Positions 1 to 8,205 are shown, counted from the stretch's first letter. The stretch: DNA of 64,000 bases from Sporosarcina sp. P34 (GCF_002743375.1 NZ_PDZC01000009.1:1-64000), one strand, 5' to 3'. Made by a program: numbers and translations. Notes: generated by a model not told the origin, from the letters alone.

Positions 1-440
1 ATCCTCCAGGAGTCGCCCCAACTTCCGCTTCCATCCTACGTGGATAGTAGGGGTATTTGAATCACTTACTGGAGGTGGTGTGTTAATTATTATTGGTTTT
101 GAACATGGTTAAGTTCAAAACCAAGTGCTTTGGAGTGGTGAGTGAATTTGTTTGTGTGAAGGGATGGAAGTGTGAGTATTTAGATCACTCACTGTAGGTT
201 GTATGAGACTAATTGTTTTATTTTAACTTATTTAAGTTCAAGTTCAACGCCAATTACAAGACTAACTTCAATGCACGACAATAGGTAACTACCCTTACTT
301 TGTAGGGATTGGTGCGTAGGAGGGGCGACTCCGAGAGGATCAGCGTGCGCCTTGAGACCCTGGACGTAGCGAAGCGAAGGAAGCGGCTCAAGCCACGCCC
401 TCCGGAAAGCGTCCCCTCCGAAGCGCCAATCCCCTACCCC
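1..440 (+). repeat. Composite palindromic intergenic repeat, left copy (5' end cut by window edge)
   Basis: A non-coding element made of a GC-rich arm at 1-45 (second half of a hairpin ending in AATCC-type sequence), an AT-rich middle (about 46-300) and a second GC-rich palindrome (about 303-436). The palindrome has outer arms ATTGG-GCG...GGAGGGG and CCCCTCC-GAAGCGCCAAT, and an inner stem CTTGAG/CTCAAG with GCGTG/CACGC. The reverse complement at 30036-30412 has the same three-part order and clear similarity in the AT-rich middle as well, so this is one composite family rather than two unrelated hairpins. Within the middle, about 51-120 and 176-245 also resemble each other, suggesting an internal duplication. 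I see no protein-coding capacity. Confidence 0.75.
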
Positions 441-477
441 AACACCTCGTCAGCCTATTCTATATAATGCTGGCTAT

Positions 478-664
478 TGTTACGGAGAGAATCAGCCCGA
501 TTAATTGAGACAACTATAGGAGCGAAAGCCGTAACGAAGAACGGCTTTTGCGAGTAAAAGCGAAGCGTTAGGAGCATATCTTTGCACTTAGCGGACGAGG
601 AAGCTCAAGCCATGCCCGCAGGAAAGCGTCCTACTCCGAAGCGCAAATCCCCACCCCAACACTA
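478..664 (+). repeat. Decayed copy of the GC-rich palindrome
   Basis: It retains pieces of the palindrome in the right order: GAATCAGC, GAGAC, GAAGCTCAAGCC, GGAAAGCGTCC and CCGAAGCGCAAATCCCC. The outer pairing is still visible (ctttgCACTT... against CCGAAGCGCAAAT), but the interior carries insertions and substitutions. It sits directly beside the better copy that ends near 436. The short ORFs crossing it are by-products of its lack of stop codons and have no ribosome binding site. Confidence 0.55.
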
Positions 665-685
665 CTGCCAGCCTACCCTTTCCAT

Positions 686-718
686 TAAAAAAACCACACC
701 ATATAAAACGGTGTGGTT
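686..718 (-). terminator. Intrinsic terminator of the yitW-like gene
   Basis: AACCACACC (692-700) pairs perfectly with GGTGTGGTT (710-718). On the minus strand the stem is followed by a run of seven U residues. It lies 12 bp past the stop codon of the DUF59 gene. Confidence 0.85.
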
Positions 719-729
719 GATGTATTCTA

Positions 730-1044
730 TTAACGTACGCCTAGTGCAATCTTGGCATAGCGTGACATGTTGTCGCGGGACCATGGTGGATTCCAAATGA
801 TGTCTACCACTGCTTCCTTAACCTCTGGAAGTTCCATTAGCTCTTGCTCGATGTTCGCTACAATCTGTGGACCCATTGGGCAACCCATTGACGTCAGTGT
901 CATTGTCACTTTCGCGACTCCTTCGTCTGACAACTCTGCATTGTAAACCAATCCAAGATTGACGATATCAATACCTAATTCAGGGTCGATGACGTTTTCC
1001 AACGCACCAAATAAATACTGCTTGATTTCTTCTTCTGTGTTCAT
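730..1044 (-). CDS. yitW: DUF59/MIP18-family metal-sulfur cluster assembly protein (YitW-like)
   Basis: A 104-residue protein with the layout of the DUF59 (SufT/MIP18/PaaD-like) family: an N-terminal helix, the ENVIDPELGIDIVNLGL segment at about residues 17-33, and the TMTSxGCPMG-type motif (TLTSMGCPMGPQ, residues about 49-60) whose cysteine is conserved in the family. Such proteins assist Fe-S cluster assembly or transfer in the cytoplasm; the exact client cannot be told from sequence. The gene follows the esterase gene at 1091-1867 on the same strand, as yitW follows yitV in B. subtilis, and ends in a strong terminator. The symbol rests on this synteny. Confidence 0.85.
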   Translation of the reverse strand: MNTEEEIKQYLFGALENVIDPELGIDIVNLGLVYNAELSDEGVAKVTMTLTSMGCPMGPQIVANIEQELMELPEVKEAVVDIIWNPPWSRDNMSRYAKIALGVR

Positions 1045-1090
1045 CGGAATGCTCCTCTCTGCTGTGTAGTACTCTTATCTTACCAACATA

Positions 1091-1867
1091 CTACCTCGCA
1101 CGCAAATGCTGTGCAAGCCAATCGACTGATGCAAGCATTCCTGGACGTGAAACAGAGTGGCCTGCATTTTCGTCTGGCATCCACTTCAAAAGCTCTGGCT
1201 GATCTACGTAATCCTTTTGAATTTCCTCGTAAAATTCTTTCGTAAACTCAAATGGTACCATCGAATCTTGTTCTCCGTGCCAAATGAAAAGTGGACGCTG
1301 ATGCAGTCTGCCTGGATTTTGTGATAGATCCACTTGGTCAAGGGCCGCGAATAGTTGTTCACGTTCTTCTTGAGACACGGGGATTTCCCTACCGCCACGC
1401 TCTGCGTAAGAAATTTGTCCTTTCGCTAAGCGCGTGAATGCAGGTGAACCCATCATGACGGAAGCTGCGTCGATCCAATCATAATTTGCAAGGCAACCGA
1501 ATGTCGTAATTCCACCCATTGAAGTACCACCCATGCCGATTAATGTTTCGTCATCAATTAATTCTTTATTTACTAGTTCATCATGTAAAATATCTGCTTC
1601 TTTAATAGAGGTCAACACGATGTCCCAAAAGCTTAAGGCTAGTTGAAACTCATCAAGTGATTTTGAGCGTTCACCATGTAGTTTAGCTTCGGGTAATATC
1701 ACACGAATCCCTTGTTTTGCTAGATTGTATGCATAGTGTAAATTATGTTCTTTTGCACTCGTAAATCCATGAAAAAATAGTACAACAGGAACGCGTTCTT
1801 TCTCTTTTGACTCTTCCACGATATGAAGTACCGGGATCTCTTGCCATTTTTCTGAACGAATAATCAT
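1091..1867 (-). CDS. yitV: Alpha/beta-hydrolase, probable esterase (YitV-like)
   Basis: A 258-residue cytoplasmic alpha/beta-hydrolase. The oxyanion-hole region HGFTS is near residue 33 and the nucleophile elbow GTSMGG near residues 113-118 (Ser as nucleophile). The late acid and His appear as GEQDSMVP (about 198-205) and AGHSV near residue 236. The substrate is unknown; the family includes small-ester hydrolases. The ATG is preceded by GAGGAATCGAC, a good Shine-Dalgarno at normal spacing. It heads a two-gene unit with the DUF59 gene and is divergent from the HAD phosphatase at 2041, as in the yitU-yitV-yitW region of B. subtilis. Confidence 0.85.
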   Translation of the reverse strand: MIIRSEKWQEIPVLHIVEESKEKERVPVVLFFHGFTSAKEHNLHYAYNLAKQGIRVILPEAKLHGERSKSLDEFQLALSFWDIVLTSIKEADILHDELVNKELIDDETLIGMGGTSMGGITTFGCLANYDWIDAASVMMGSPAFTRLAKGQISYAERGGREIPVSQEEREQLFAALDQVDLSQNPGRLHQRPLFIWHGEQDSMVPFEFTKEFYEEIQKDYVDQPELLKWMPDENAGHSVSRPGMLASVDWLAQHLRAR

Positions 1868-2040
1868 GTCGATTCCTCTTTTCCTACAATCATTTACTGT
1901 TATGTTAGAATAGCAACAAGTAACAGATAAGACAATACCTTCGCCTTATCACTCATTTTTTTGACTTACTTACACGGTTAACGATAAACTATAAAGACAT
2001 AACAATCTGAAAGTATTATTACTAGTAGGAGAGGATTTTT

Positions 2041-2865
2041 TTGAAACCACATTTGATTGTTTTAGATTTAGATGGAACATTATTGACGGATGAAAAAATC
2101 ATTTCACCCAAAACAGAACAGACACTACGTAAGGCTGTTTCGCAAGGCCACCACGTTATGATTGCGACGGGTCGACCATACCGCGCTAGTGAAGTTTATT
2201 ACCAGCAGCTTGATCTGACCACACCCATCGTCAACTTTAATGGAGCCTTTGTTCACCATCCTACCGATCGTTCATGGCAAACTATTCACGAAACGATTGC
2301 GTTGCCAGTCGTCAATGAAGTAGTAGATGCCATGCAGAACTTCCCAGTGAAAAATATCATAGCGGAAGTCATGGATGACGTCTATGCGCAGTATCATGAT
2401 GAACGATTTTTAGACATTTTAAACTTTGGCAATCCACTCATCACCGCTGGAGATATTCGGAATTCATTAAAAACTGATCCAACTAGCTTGTTAATTCAAG
2501 CCGATTCGTTAACAGTTGATCCGATTCGACAGCATCTTGAAGACTTGCATGCAGAAGTCATCGATCATCGACGTTGGGGGACTCCATTTAACATCGTGGA
2601 AATAGTTCGTCACGGCCTCAATAAAGCAGTAGGCATTGACGCGGTGTCAAAATGGATGAACGTACCGAAAGAACGTATCATCGCATTCGGAGACGAAGAC
2701 AATGATCTCGAAATGATTGATTATGCAGGAACAGGTGTCGCAATGGGGAATGCCATCGATCGTTTGAAATCCATTGCAGATGAAATAACCGACACGAATA
2801 ATGAAGACGGAATTTCACGTATACTAGAAGAGCGATTATCCTTACAGAAAAACATCGTCGTATAA
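2041..2865 (+). CDS. yitU: Cof-type HAD-IIB family phosphatase (YitU-like)
   Basis: A 274-residue HAD hydrolase. Motif I is DLDGTLL at residues 9-15 with the two catalytic aspartates, motif II is the Thr in IATGRP (about 41-46), and motifs III/IV are the Lys in LNKAVG and GDEDNDLEM (about 218-226). The large cap between motifs II and III is typical of the IIB (Cof) subclass. These enzymes remove phosphate from sugar phosphates or cofactor precursors; in B. subtilis the syntenic YitU has been linked to flavin-precursor dephosphorylation, which I cannot verify from sequence. The start is TTG with AGGAGAGG upstream. The next gene begins 12 bp after the stop, suggesting an operon. Confidence 0.85.
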   Translation: MKPHLIVLDLDGTLLTDEKIISPKTEQTLRKAVSQGHHVMIATGRPYRASEVYYQQLDLTTPIVNFNGAFVHHPTDRSWQTIHETIALPVVNEVVDAMQNFPVKNIIAEVMDDVYAQYHDERFLDILNFGNPLITAGDIRNSLKTDPTSLLIQADSLTVDPIRQHLEDLHAEVIDHRRWGTPFNIVEIVRHGLNKAVGIDAVSKWMNVPKERIIAFGDEDNDLEMIDYAGTGVAMGNAIDRLKSIADEITDTNNEDGISRILEERLSLQKNIVV

Positions 2866-2877
2866 GGGGGAAAAGAA

Positions 2878-3735
2878 ATGAAAATTTTTGCGGATAGCGC
2901 TTGTGATCTACCTTTAGACTTCTTTAAAGATAACGAAGTTGAACTATTCCCGTTAAGCGTTCTTCTAGACGGCAAAGAATACGAAGATATCGTCGAGATC
3001 CACTCCAAGGAAGTTTTCGATGCGATTCGCGAGGGACAACAACCCAAGACATCTCAAGCTTCACCTGATAAAATGATGACCAGCTGGAAAGATCTTGCGG
3101 CGTCCGGTGAAGACGGTATATACATCGCCTTCTCCTCCCAACTGTCAGGAACATACCAAACAGCGGTTATGACGAGTGACCTCGTAAAAGGAGACAATCC
3201 TTTCATGAACTTGGCAGTCATCGATACGCACTGCGCTTCACTCGGCTATGGTCTTCTCGTTAAGGAAGCCGTTCGTCTGCGCGACAAAGGTCTTGGCATG
3301 CGAGAAATTGAACAAGAAATTCGCACTATGGCGAGGCATATGGAACATCTATTCACAGTAGAAGACCTCGACTACTTAGCAAAAGGCGGTCGTGTATCTA
3401 AAGCAAGCGCATTTTTCGGTGGGTTGCTCAATATTAAACCATTGCTTCACGTAGAAGACGGAAAACTCGTTCCTATCGAAAAACATCGCGGACGCAAAAA
3501 AGTTCTACGTCGTATGATTGAAGTGATGGAAGAACGCGGCAGTAATCTTCAACAACAAACCATCGCGATCAGCCATGGCGATGACTTAACTACTGCCAAA
3601 GAGTTCCAGGAAATGATCCAAGAAGTCATTCAACCAAAAGCAATCGAAATCCACCAAATAGGCTCCGTCATCGGTTCACACGCCGGTCCCGGAACCATCG
3701 CCCTATTCTTCCTCAACCACACAAAAAACGAATAA
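2878..3735 (+). CDS. yitS: DegV family fatty-acid-binding protein (YitS-like)
   Basis: A 285-residue DegV-family protein, the usual length. It has the N-terminal signature FADSACDLP (residues 4-12), the SQxSGTYQ segment SSQLSGTYQTA (about 86-96) and the GGR motif LAKGGRVSKA (about 167-176). DegV proteins (FakB type) bind a fatty acid and present it to the FakA kinase for acyl-phosphate formation and phospholipid synthesis. No FakA is in the window. Start ATG with GGGGGAAAAGAA upstream, 12 bp after the HAD stop. In B. subtilis the yitS gene lies in the same neighbourhood as yitU-W, which supports the symbol. Confidence 0.85.
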   Translation: MKIFADSACDLPLDFFKDNEVELFPLSVLLDGKEYEDIVEIHSKEVFDAIREGQQPKTSQASPDKMMTSWKDLAASGEDGIYIAFSSQLSGTYQTAVMTSDLVKGDNPFMNLAVIDTHCASLGYGLLVKEAVRLRDKGLGMREIEQEIRTMARHMEHLFTVEDLDYLAKGGRVSKASAFFGGLLNIKPLLHVEDGKLVPIEKHRGRKKVLRRMIEVMEERGSNLQQQTIAISHGDDLTTAKEFQEMIQEVIQPKAIEIHQIGSVIGSHAGPGTIALFFLNHTKNE

Positions 3736-3762
3736 AAAACAGCCTGCATACACCGCAGACTG
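3731..3762 (-). terminator. Intrinsic terminator for the amylase-like gene
   Basis: CAGcCTGC (3740-3747) pairs with GCAGaCTG (3755-3762) with one mismatch. On the minus strand it is followed by six U residues. It would stop transcripts coming from 3895. Confidence 0.6.
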
Positions 3763-3769
3763 TCTAGAT

Positions 3770-3812
3770 CCCAAGATCCATTCCAAACTAGGAACTGATC
3801 TTGGGTTATCTT
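3770..3812 (+). terminator. Probable terminator for the degV gene
   Basis: CCCAAGATC (3770-3778) pairs perfectly with GATCTTGGG (3797-3805), followed by a U-rich but interrupted tail (TTATCTTCTTTAT). It lies 35 bp past the degV stop, between the convergent genes. Confidence 0.55.
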
Positions 3813-3849
3813 CTTTATGAAGTAACGCATGAAGTGTCATGTGCTAGCC

Positions 3850-3883
3850 TAGTTGATCGTAAGTGCAGAACGTCGATCAACGG
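3850..3883 (+). repeat. Collapsed derivative of the palindromic repeat
   Basis: A short hairpin, GTTGATCG-taagtgcagaac-GTCGATCAACGG. The same outer arms and the same taagtg/gaac joints flank the full element at 15609-15743, where about 100 bp of GC-rich palindrome lies between them. This copy keeps only the two ends, as if the interior had been removed or never inserted. Confidence 0.65.
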
Positions 3884-3894
3884 AGCCTTACCCC

Positions 3895-5265
3895 TTACTT
3901 CTTCTCTCTAACAGTTTCCTCATTCCGACCCTGCTTGCCCTTCCGTATAACCATATACAAGAACAAGACAAACAGAACAACTACCATAATCGAAGCAATC
4001 AGATAAGGCGTATTAAATCCTTTATCCTCCTCGACGATATATACTTCCGCCAACTCACGGTCAAGAACGACGTGATATTTATTGTCCTTCGTCTCTTTGA
4101 TCAAATCTTGACCAAGCACGCCGCGAAGTTTCTTATTTGGTCCAAGCTCAGAAGGATCAAGTTCTAAGCTTTGCACTTTCGATGTATTATTGAGCGCAAT
4201 GATCCACTTCTCATCTTCAGAAGACCGTTCAAATACGACAAATCCATCTTTATTATGCAAAATCTTGAAATCACCTGTCCGAAGTGTTTCGGAATCATTT
4301 CGAAGAGTGTTTAGATCACCAATCCACTCATGTAACTCCATATCGGTTTTAAAGTTAAAGAACGGATGAGATTCCGGTGCTTCTTTACCATTCACGGCTA
4401 TTTCCGTTGCGTAAGGAACTAGTGGAACTCCAGGAAGCATGAATTGTGCAACCGTTGCGACTTTCCAACGTGTCGGTGGGAATTGACGAAGTTCTACCAT
4501 TTTATATGTAAAACGCGGTCCAGTTAAATCATCAAGCTGCAGTAATTTGCCTGCATTGTCATTACTAAACTGATCCAATGAAGAAGTATCTGGATCAACT
4601 TTCACAAATGATTCTTGAATTGCAGCACTTTGCTTTTCAGCCGGTACACTGTCAAATGACGCATCACTCTGCTCATTTGTAATCACGTATAACCCGTTGT
4701 TCGCATCCTTCACAGCTTCAATCATATTGTTTAGGAACGCCGTATTCGCATTGTGAAGTAATGTCAAACGAAGCCCGTCCAACTCATAATCAGAAACAAA
4801 TTGTACAGCAGCATCCGTCAGTTCTTGCTGTACAGCAGGATCGCTGACGTCACCTACTAAAGGAAAATCCGCCATAACTTTTAAATCGTGCGCATGCATC
4901 TCTTCAATTAAAGCGATGAACTCTTCCGCTGTACCGAAGTGCGGTTCAATCTCGTCATAATCAAGAACTTCATTTCCATCATATGATGCTGTTTTGAAAA
5001 CCGGTCCGACAGATATCATCGTAAAGTGCATGTCGATCAAATGTTGCAATCGATTGCTGATTCCGGCAAAGTCTCCCCCGTTAAATGCAGCTGGATCTTG
5101 TGCGTTGACGTCGAAATCATTCGATTCGACCCCATTATTGAAACGGTCGACAAGTAAATCATAGATACTTTCGTCGCTAAAAGCCCGGTCAGTATCTGCA
5201 AAAGCGGGTTGTGCTATCGAAAGGGCAAGCATACACGTTGCCAGTAGTCCGATTATTCGTTTCAC
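3895..5265 (-). CDS. Secreted, membrane-anchored GH13 amylase-like protein, catalytic residues missing
   Basis: A 456-residue protein with an N-terminal signal peptide (about residues 1-23, cut after AFA), a GH13-like barrel and a C-terminal membrane segment (about 425-445) followed by a basic tail, so it should be anchored outside with its C-terminus inside. The GH13 fold is recognisable from SIYDLLVDRFNNG, GGDFAGI, DGLRL, PRFTY and GVPLVPYATEI. The catalytic positions are not preserved: the nucleophile aspartate after DGLRL is Thr (DGLRLTLLH), the region I histidine is absent (ADFPLVGD), and the region IV NHD is replaced (LDDLTGPRF). A Glu occurs near the acid/base position (ITNEQ). It is probably not a hydrolase and may bind glycan. 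GTG start with AGGAGG ten bases upstream. Confidence 0.75.
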   Translation of the reverse strand: MKRIIGLLATCMLALSIAQPAFADTDRAFSDESIYDLLVDRFNNGVESNDFDVNAQDPAAFNGGDFAGISNRLQHLIDMHFTMISVGPVFKTASYDGNEVLDYDEIEPHFGTAEEFIALIEEMHAHDLKVMADFPLVGDVSDPAVQQELTDAAVQFVSDYELDGLRLTLLHNANTAFLNNMIEAVKDANNGLYVITNEQSDASFDSVPAEKQSAAIQESFVKVDPDTSSLDQFSNDNAGKLLQLDDLTGPRFTYKMVELRQFPPTRWKVATVAQFMLPGVPLVPYATEIAVNGKEAPESHPFFNFKTDMELHEWIGDLNTLRNDSETLRTGDFKILHNKDGFVVFERSSEDEKWIIALNNTSKVQSLELDPSELGPNKKLRGVLGQDLIKETKDNKYHVVLDRELAEVYIVEEDKGFNTPYLIASIMVVVLFVLFLYMVIRKGKQGRNEETVREKK

Positions 5266-5397
5266 TTTAGTATATCCTCCTCATACAAACTCTTCTTTTA
5301 GTTTATCAAACGGCTACAGACCATGCCATTCTTTCTCATAAAAACCTATGATGCGTTCTGTAAATACGGCAATCTTGTGAAAGTATAGTCCTGGAAC

Positions 5398-5431
5398 CAA
5401 AAAAGCAGTGGAGGAAAAATCCCCCACTGCT
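5398..5431 (-). terminator. Intrinsic terminator of the small membrane-protein gene
   Basis: AGCAGTGG (5404-5411) pairs with CCACTGCT (5424-5431). A run of six U residues follows on the minus strand. It lies just past the stop codon at 5440. Confidence 0.8.
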
Positions 5432-5439
5432 TGCGCACA

Positions 5440-5568
5440 TTAGTTATCGTCTTCAGCAAAGAAGTCCGGATCCCGTTGTTTACGCGCACTGACCAAAACG
5501 GAGACAGCAAACAGTGCCATCAGTAACAGGATCACAATCAAAAATATCCAGCCAACCTGTGTGGCCAT
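5440..5568 (-). CDS. Small single-pass membrane protein, 42 aa
   Basis: A short gene. The product is 42 residues: a hydrophobic helix at about residues 5-27 (GWIFLIVILLLMALFAVS), a short basic stretch SARKQR and an acidic tail ending FFAEDDN. The ATG is preceded by TAGGAGATGAGCC, an excellent ribosome binding site, and the stop is followed within 10 bp by a strong terminator, so it is very likely a real gene. It lies just downstream of yisL on the same strand (30 bp gap). I do not recognise the family. It should insert N-out/C-in given the basic residues after the helix. Confidence 0.7.
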   Translation of the reverse strand: MATQVGWIFLIVILLLMALFAVSVLVSARKQRDPDFFAEDDN

Positions 5569-5598
5569 TGGCTCATCTCCTATACTAGTCAGTCATTA

Positions 5599-5973
5599 TT
5601 ATGCGAAAAAGTTGAAACCTACCGGTAATTTGAAACCTATAAACATTGTTGCAAGTAATGCGATGATGAAGAGAATCCACATAAGACCTGTGTTCTTCCC
5701 TTTACTACCGCGAACCAGAACCATTTCCATAAATCCGATTGTCAAAATACCGAGGACAAATTTGATACCATATAGCATAGAATCAATACTCATATGCTTA
5801 AAGAAGAGCGCAGCTCCTGTGATGATGATCAATACATAGAACAGACGCAAAATCATATGTGTAATCTTTTTTCCTTTTGTTCCATTTGCCATGCTTGCGG
5901 CAACCAAAAAAAGTACAATGCCTACTACCCATGTGAAAATATGCATATGGGTTGTATCAGTTAAAAATCCCAT
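5599..5973 (-). CDS. yisL: YisL-family (DUF1516) membrane protein
   Basis: 124 residues from the ATG used here, with four predicted membrane segments (about 10-27, 38-59, 67-85, 95-115). The sequence resembles B. subtilis YisL throughout (THMHIFTWVVG near the start, KITHMILRLFYVLIIITGA in the middle, GFMEMVLVR later). Function unknown. A longer frame begins at a GTG at 5982, but that GTG lies inside the AGGTGG Shine-Dalgarno that serves the ATG at 5973, so the shorter start is preferred. B. subtilis also has yisK and yisL as neighbours; here the yisK-like gene is just upstream. Confidence 0.85.
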   Translation of the reverse strand: MGFLTDTTHMHIFTWVVGIVLFLVAASMANGTKGKKITHMILRLFYVLIIITGAALFFKHMSIDSMLYGIKFVLGILTIGFMEMVLVRGSKGKNTGLMWILFIIALLATMFIGFKLPVGFNFFA

Positions 5974-6065
5974 TTCTTCCACCTCGTTATTTATCTAGTC
6001 GATTAATATCCTACCATATCTTTCAAACTACGACTATTCTGAAGCTTATTTCATAGACCTGACTA

Positions 6066-6962
6066 TTATTCAAAGCGGTTAACTAGTGTACCAATGCCTT
6101 CGATGGACACCTTTACCGTATCGCCCTTTTTTAAGTAGGTCGGTGGTGTCATACCTTTACCAACACCAGCTGGCGTACCTGTCAAGATGACATCACCTGG
6201 CTCTAATGTGACATACTTAGAAATTTCAGCGATCAACTCATCAATTTTGAAAATCATATTGGATGTATTGCCGTTTTGGCGCACTTCGTCATTCACTTTC
6301 GTTACGACTGATAAATTTTGCGGATTGGGAATTTCGTCTTTCGTCACCACATAAGGACCCATCGGACAAGAATCGTCTAAACTCTTTCCTAGGAAGAACT
6401 GTTTGTGCTCCGTTTGAATATTGCGCGCTGTAATATCATTACCAATTGTGTAACCAAACACGTAATCATACGCTAGTTGCTTAGGAATGTTTTTGCCTGT
6501 CTTACTTATAACGACAGCCAATTCCCCTTCATAATCCAATGAATCCGTCACGTCACTATGGATCGATAATGTTTGCTCGTCTCCCGCGATAGATGTTGGA
6601 GACTTGGTGAATAGCATTAATTTCTCAGGTACTTTGGATCCAAGTTCCTCTGCATGGTCAAGATAGTTCTTCCCAACACACAAGACATTTTTCGGTGTGC
6701 GTGGAATTGGAGACAACCATTCGATGTCAGTGAACGCATGCTTGAACTGCTCTACATTGCCTTCGACTTCAGTTTTCTCTACCAATTTTCGAACTTCTTC
6801 CACAAAATCCATCCCATGTGAAACGCCTTCAATCATCGTTTTAGGGAAATCCGTTTGTTCCAAAGCTTCCGCCATAGCGAGTAAATCCCATACAGCTTCC
6901 TCACGTTTAACTTTTGGTCCGAATAAAGTCTGTCCCTCGTAACGGAATGACAATAATTTCAT
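6066..6962 (-). CDS. yisK: Fumarylacetoacetate hydrolase family protein (YisK-like)
   Basis: 298 residues from the ATG at 6962 (a TTG four codons upstream lies right against the AAAGGG ribosome binding site). The C-terminal two thirds is a FAH catalytic domain: VLCVGKNYLDHAEELG (about 96-111) begins the fold, metal-binding acidic residues are in SLDYEGELAVVI (about 140-151), and DITARN, LDDSCPMGP and LTGTPAGVG (about 262-270) follow. Family members hydrolyse or decarboxylate 2-oxo/acylpyruvate-type substrates using Mg or Mn; the YisK type has been associated with oxaloacetate decarboxylation. The N-terminal 90 residues are the extra domain seen in YisK-like proteins. Cytoplasmic. Confidence 0.85.
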   Translation of the reverse strand: MKLLSFRYEGQTLFGPKVKREEAVWDLLAMAEALEQTDFPKTMIEGVSHGMDFVEEVRKLVEKTEVEGNVEQFKHAFTDIEWLSPIPRTPKNVLCVGKNYLDHAEELGSKVPEKLMLFTKSPTSIAGDEQTLSIHSDVTDSLDYEGELAVVISKTGKNIPKQLAYDYVFGYTIGNDITARNIQTEHKQFFLGKSLDDSCPMGPYVVTKDEIPNPQNLSVVTKVNDEVRQNGNTSNMIFKIDELIAEISKYVTLEPGDVILTGTPAGVGKGMTPPTYLKKGDTVKVSIEGIGTLVNRFE

Positions 6963-7017
6963 TTGAATACCCAACCCTTTCCATGTGAATTCACATATTC
7001 CTATGTTACGACAAAAT

Positions 7018-8205
7018 CTACTTTTTTTCCTCTTTAACGACGAAATTCTTTCCGTAAGACCACTTCCGCCACACAGCTTCCAGTGGCCCCATTCGGAATT
7101 TCATCAACCATACCTGCGCGATAATGAGCTGAATCGCAAAAATCCCGATTGCCAGCCACGTGCCGGTCACTATATCTACTTTACCATACAGACCTACTCC
7201 ATATGAATAAAATATCATCGTCGCAATGAGTGACTGCATAATATACGTCGTAAACGCCATTCTTCCTACATTTGCAAACGGTTGCGTCAGTCTTTTTAAA
7301 AATGGAATTTGAAACAGCAATAAAAATACTGCTGCGTAGCCAAGCGTCAGTATGGGTCCACCCACTATGGATTGAATAAGTAAGACATTCTCAAATTTCG
7401 GACCGTCCCAACTTGGAATGTTTTTCAGGGTTACGCCAGTCGGAATGAATACTAGCATCGCAAGAAATAACTTCCCTTTCAACGCATACATACGCTCGAT
7501 CACCTTAAATTTCGATAACGCTGCACCGAACATAATCAAAGGCAATATGATAAAGACTGCTGTAATCGACCCAATGATTTCAAAAGTAAAGAATTCATTC
7601 AAACGGAAAGCGAAGATCTCGCTGAACGTCCCGCTTCCATAAGAGGAAATCGCCCGTTCGATCTGTTGTGTGTCCACGAATCCATCCAATAGACTCGAAG
7701 TGGATTTACTGCGGGTCAGCGCCAATATACCGTACAACAATAGCGTTGGCACAAAATAGATTACGAGTGAAAGTGTCAACAACCACTTTTTTGGAATACG
7801 GATCACCGCAATCATAATGAACCCCATCAACGCATAGGTGAACAAAATATCCCCTGACCAAATGAGCAACGCATGCAGCACGCCAAAAATTAGTAAAATC
7901 CCCATACGGCGTGCCATGAATGGCGCGAACTGTGTATGATTCCTCCATGATTTCTCATACTGCATATTCACGCCATAGCCAAATAACATGGCGAATAGCG
8001 GGTAGAAACTCGCTTCTATAAACACATCGATAAAATGAAACATCGACTGCTCATGCGGAATGGTATACCACGAATACGGATCCATATACGCATACGGTGA
8101 GTGGAAATGGAGCATATTCGCAATCAATATCCCGAGTAACGCAATACCTCTCAAATAATCGAGGGCTTCCACTCGTTCTGTTAAAGATGTTGGAGTCAAC
8201 TTCAA
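7018..8205 (-). CDS. DUF418 domain membrane protein (YeiB-like)
   Basis: A 395-residue polytopic protein with about nine to ten membrane segments. The start (ERVEALDYLRGIALLGILIANM, residues 9-30) is the typical opening of DUF1624/DUF418 proteins, and the C-terminal DUF418 domain covers roughly residues 225-380 with GRMAFTTYIMQSLIA near 303-317. The function is unknown; the family resembles membrane acyltransferases in topology. Its start codon overlaps the addA stop by 4 bp (ATGA), so it is translated from the addBA transcript. It ends in lysines (VKEEKK). Confidence 0.85.
   Translation of the reverse strand: MKLTPTSLTERVEALDYLRGIALLGILIANMLHFHSPYAYMDPYSWYTIPHEQSMFHFIDVFIEASFYPLFAMLFGYGVNMQYEKSWRNHTQFAPFMARRMGILLIFGVLHALLIWSGDILFTYALMGFIMIAVIRIPKKWLLTLSLVIYFVPTLLLYGILALTRSKSTSSLLDGFVDTQQIERAISSYGSGTFSEIFAFRLNEFFTFEIIGSITAVFIILPLIMFGAALSKFKVIERMYALKGKLFLAMLVFIPTGVTLKNIPSWDGPKFENVLLIQSIVGGPILTLGYAAVFLLLFQIPFLKRLTQPFANVGRMAFTTYIMQSLIATMIFYSYGVGLYGKVDIVTGTWLAIGIFAIQLIIAQVWLMKFRMGPLEAVWRKWSYGKNFVVKEEKK

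Noticed and set aside
582-800. 72-codon plus-strand ORF
   Set aside because: It lies on the decayed palindromic repeat and runs antisense into the yitW-like gene; no ribosome binding site.
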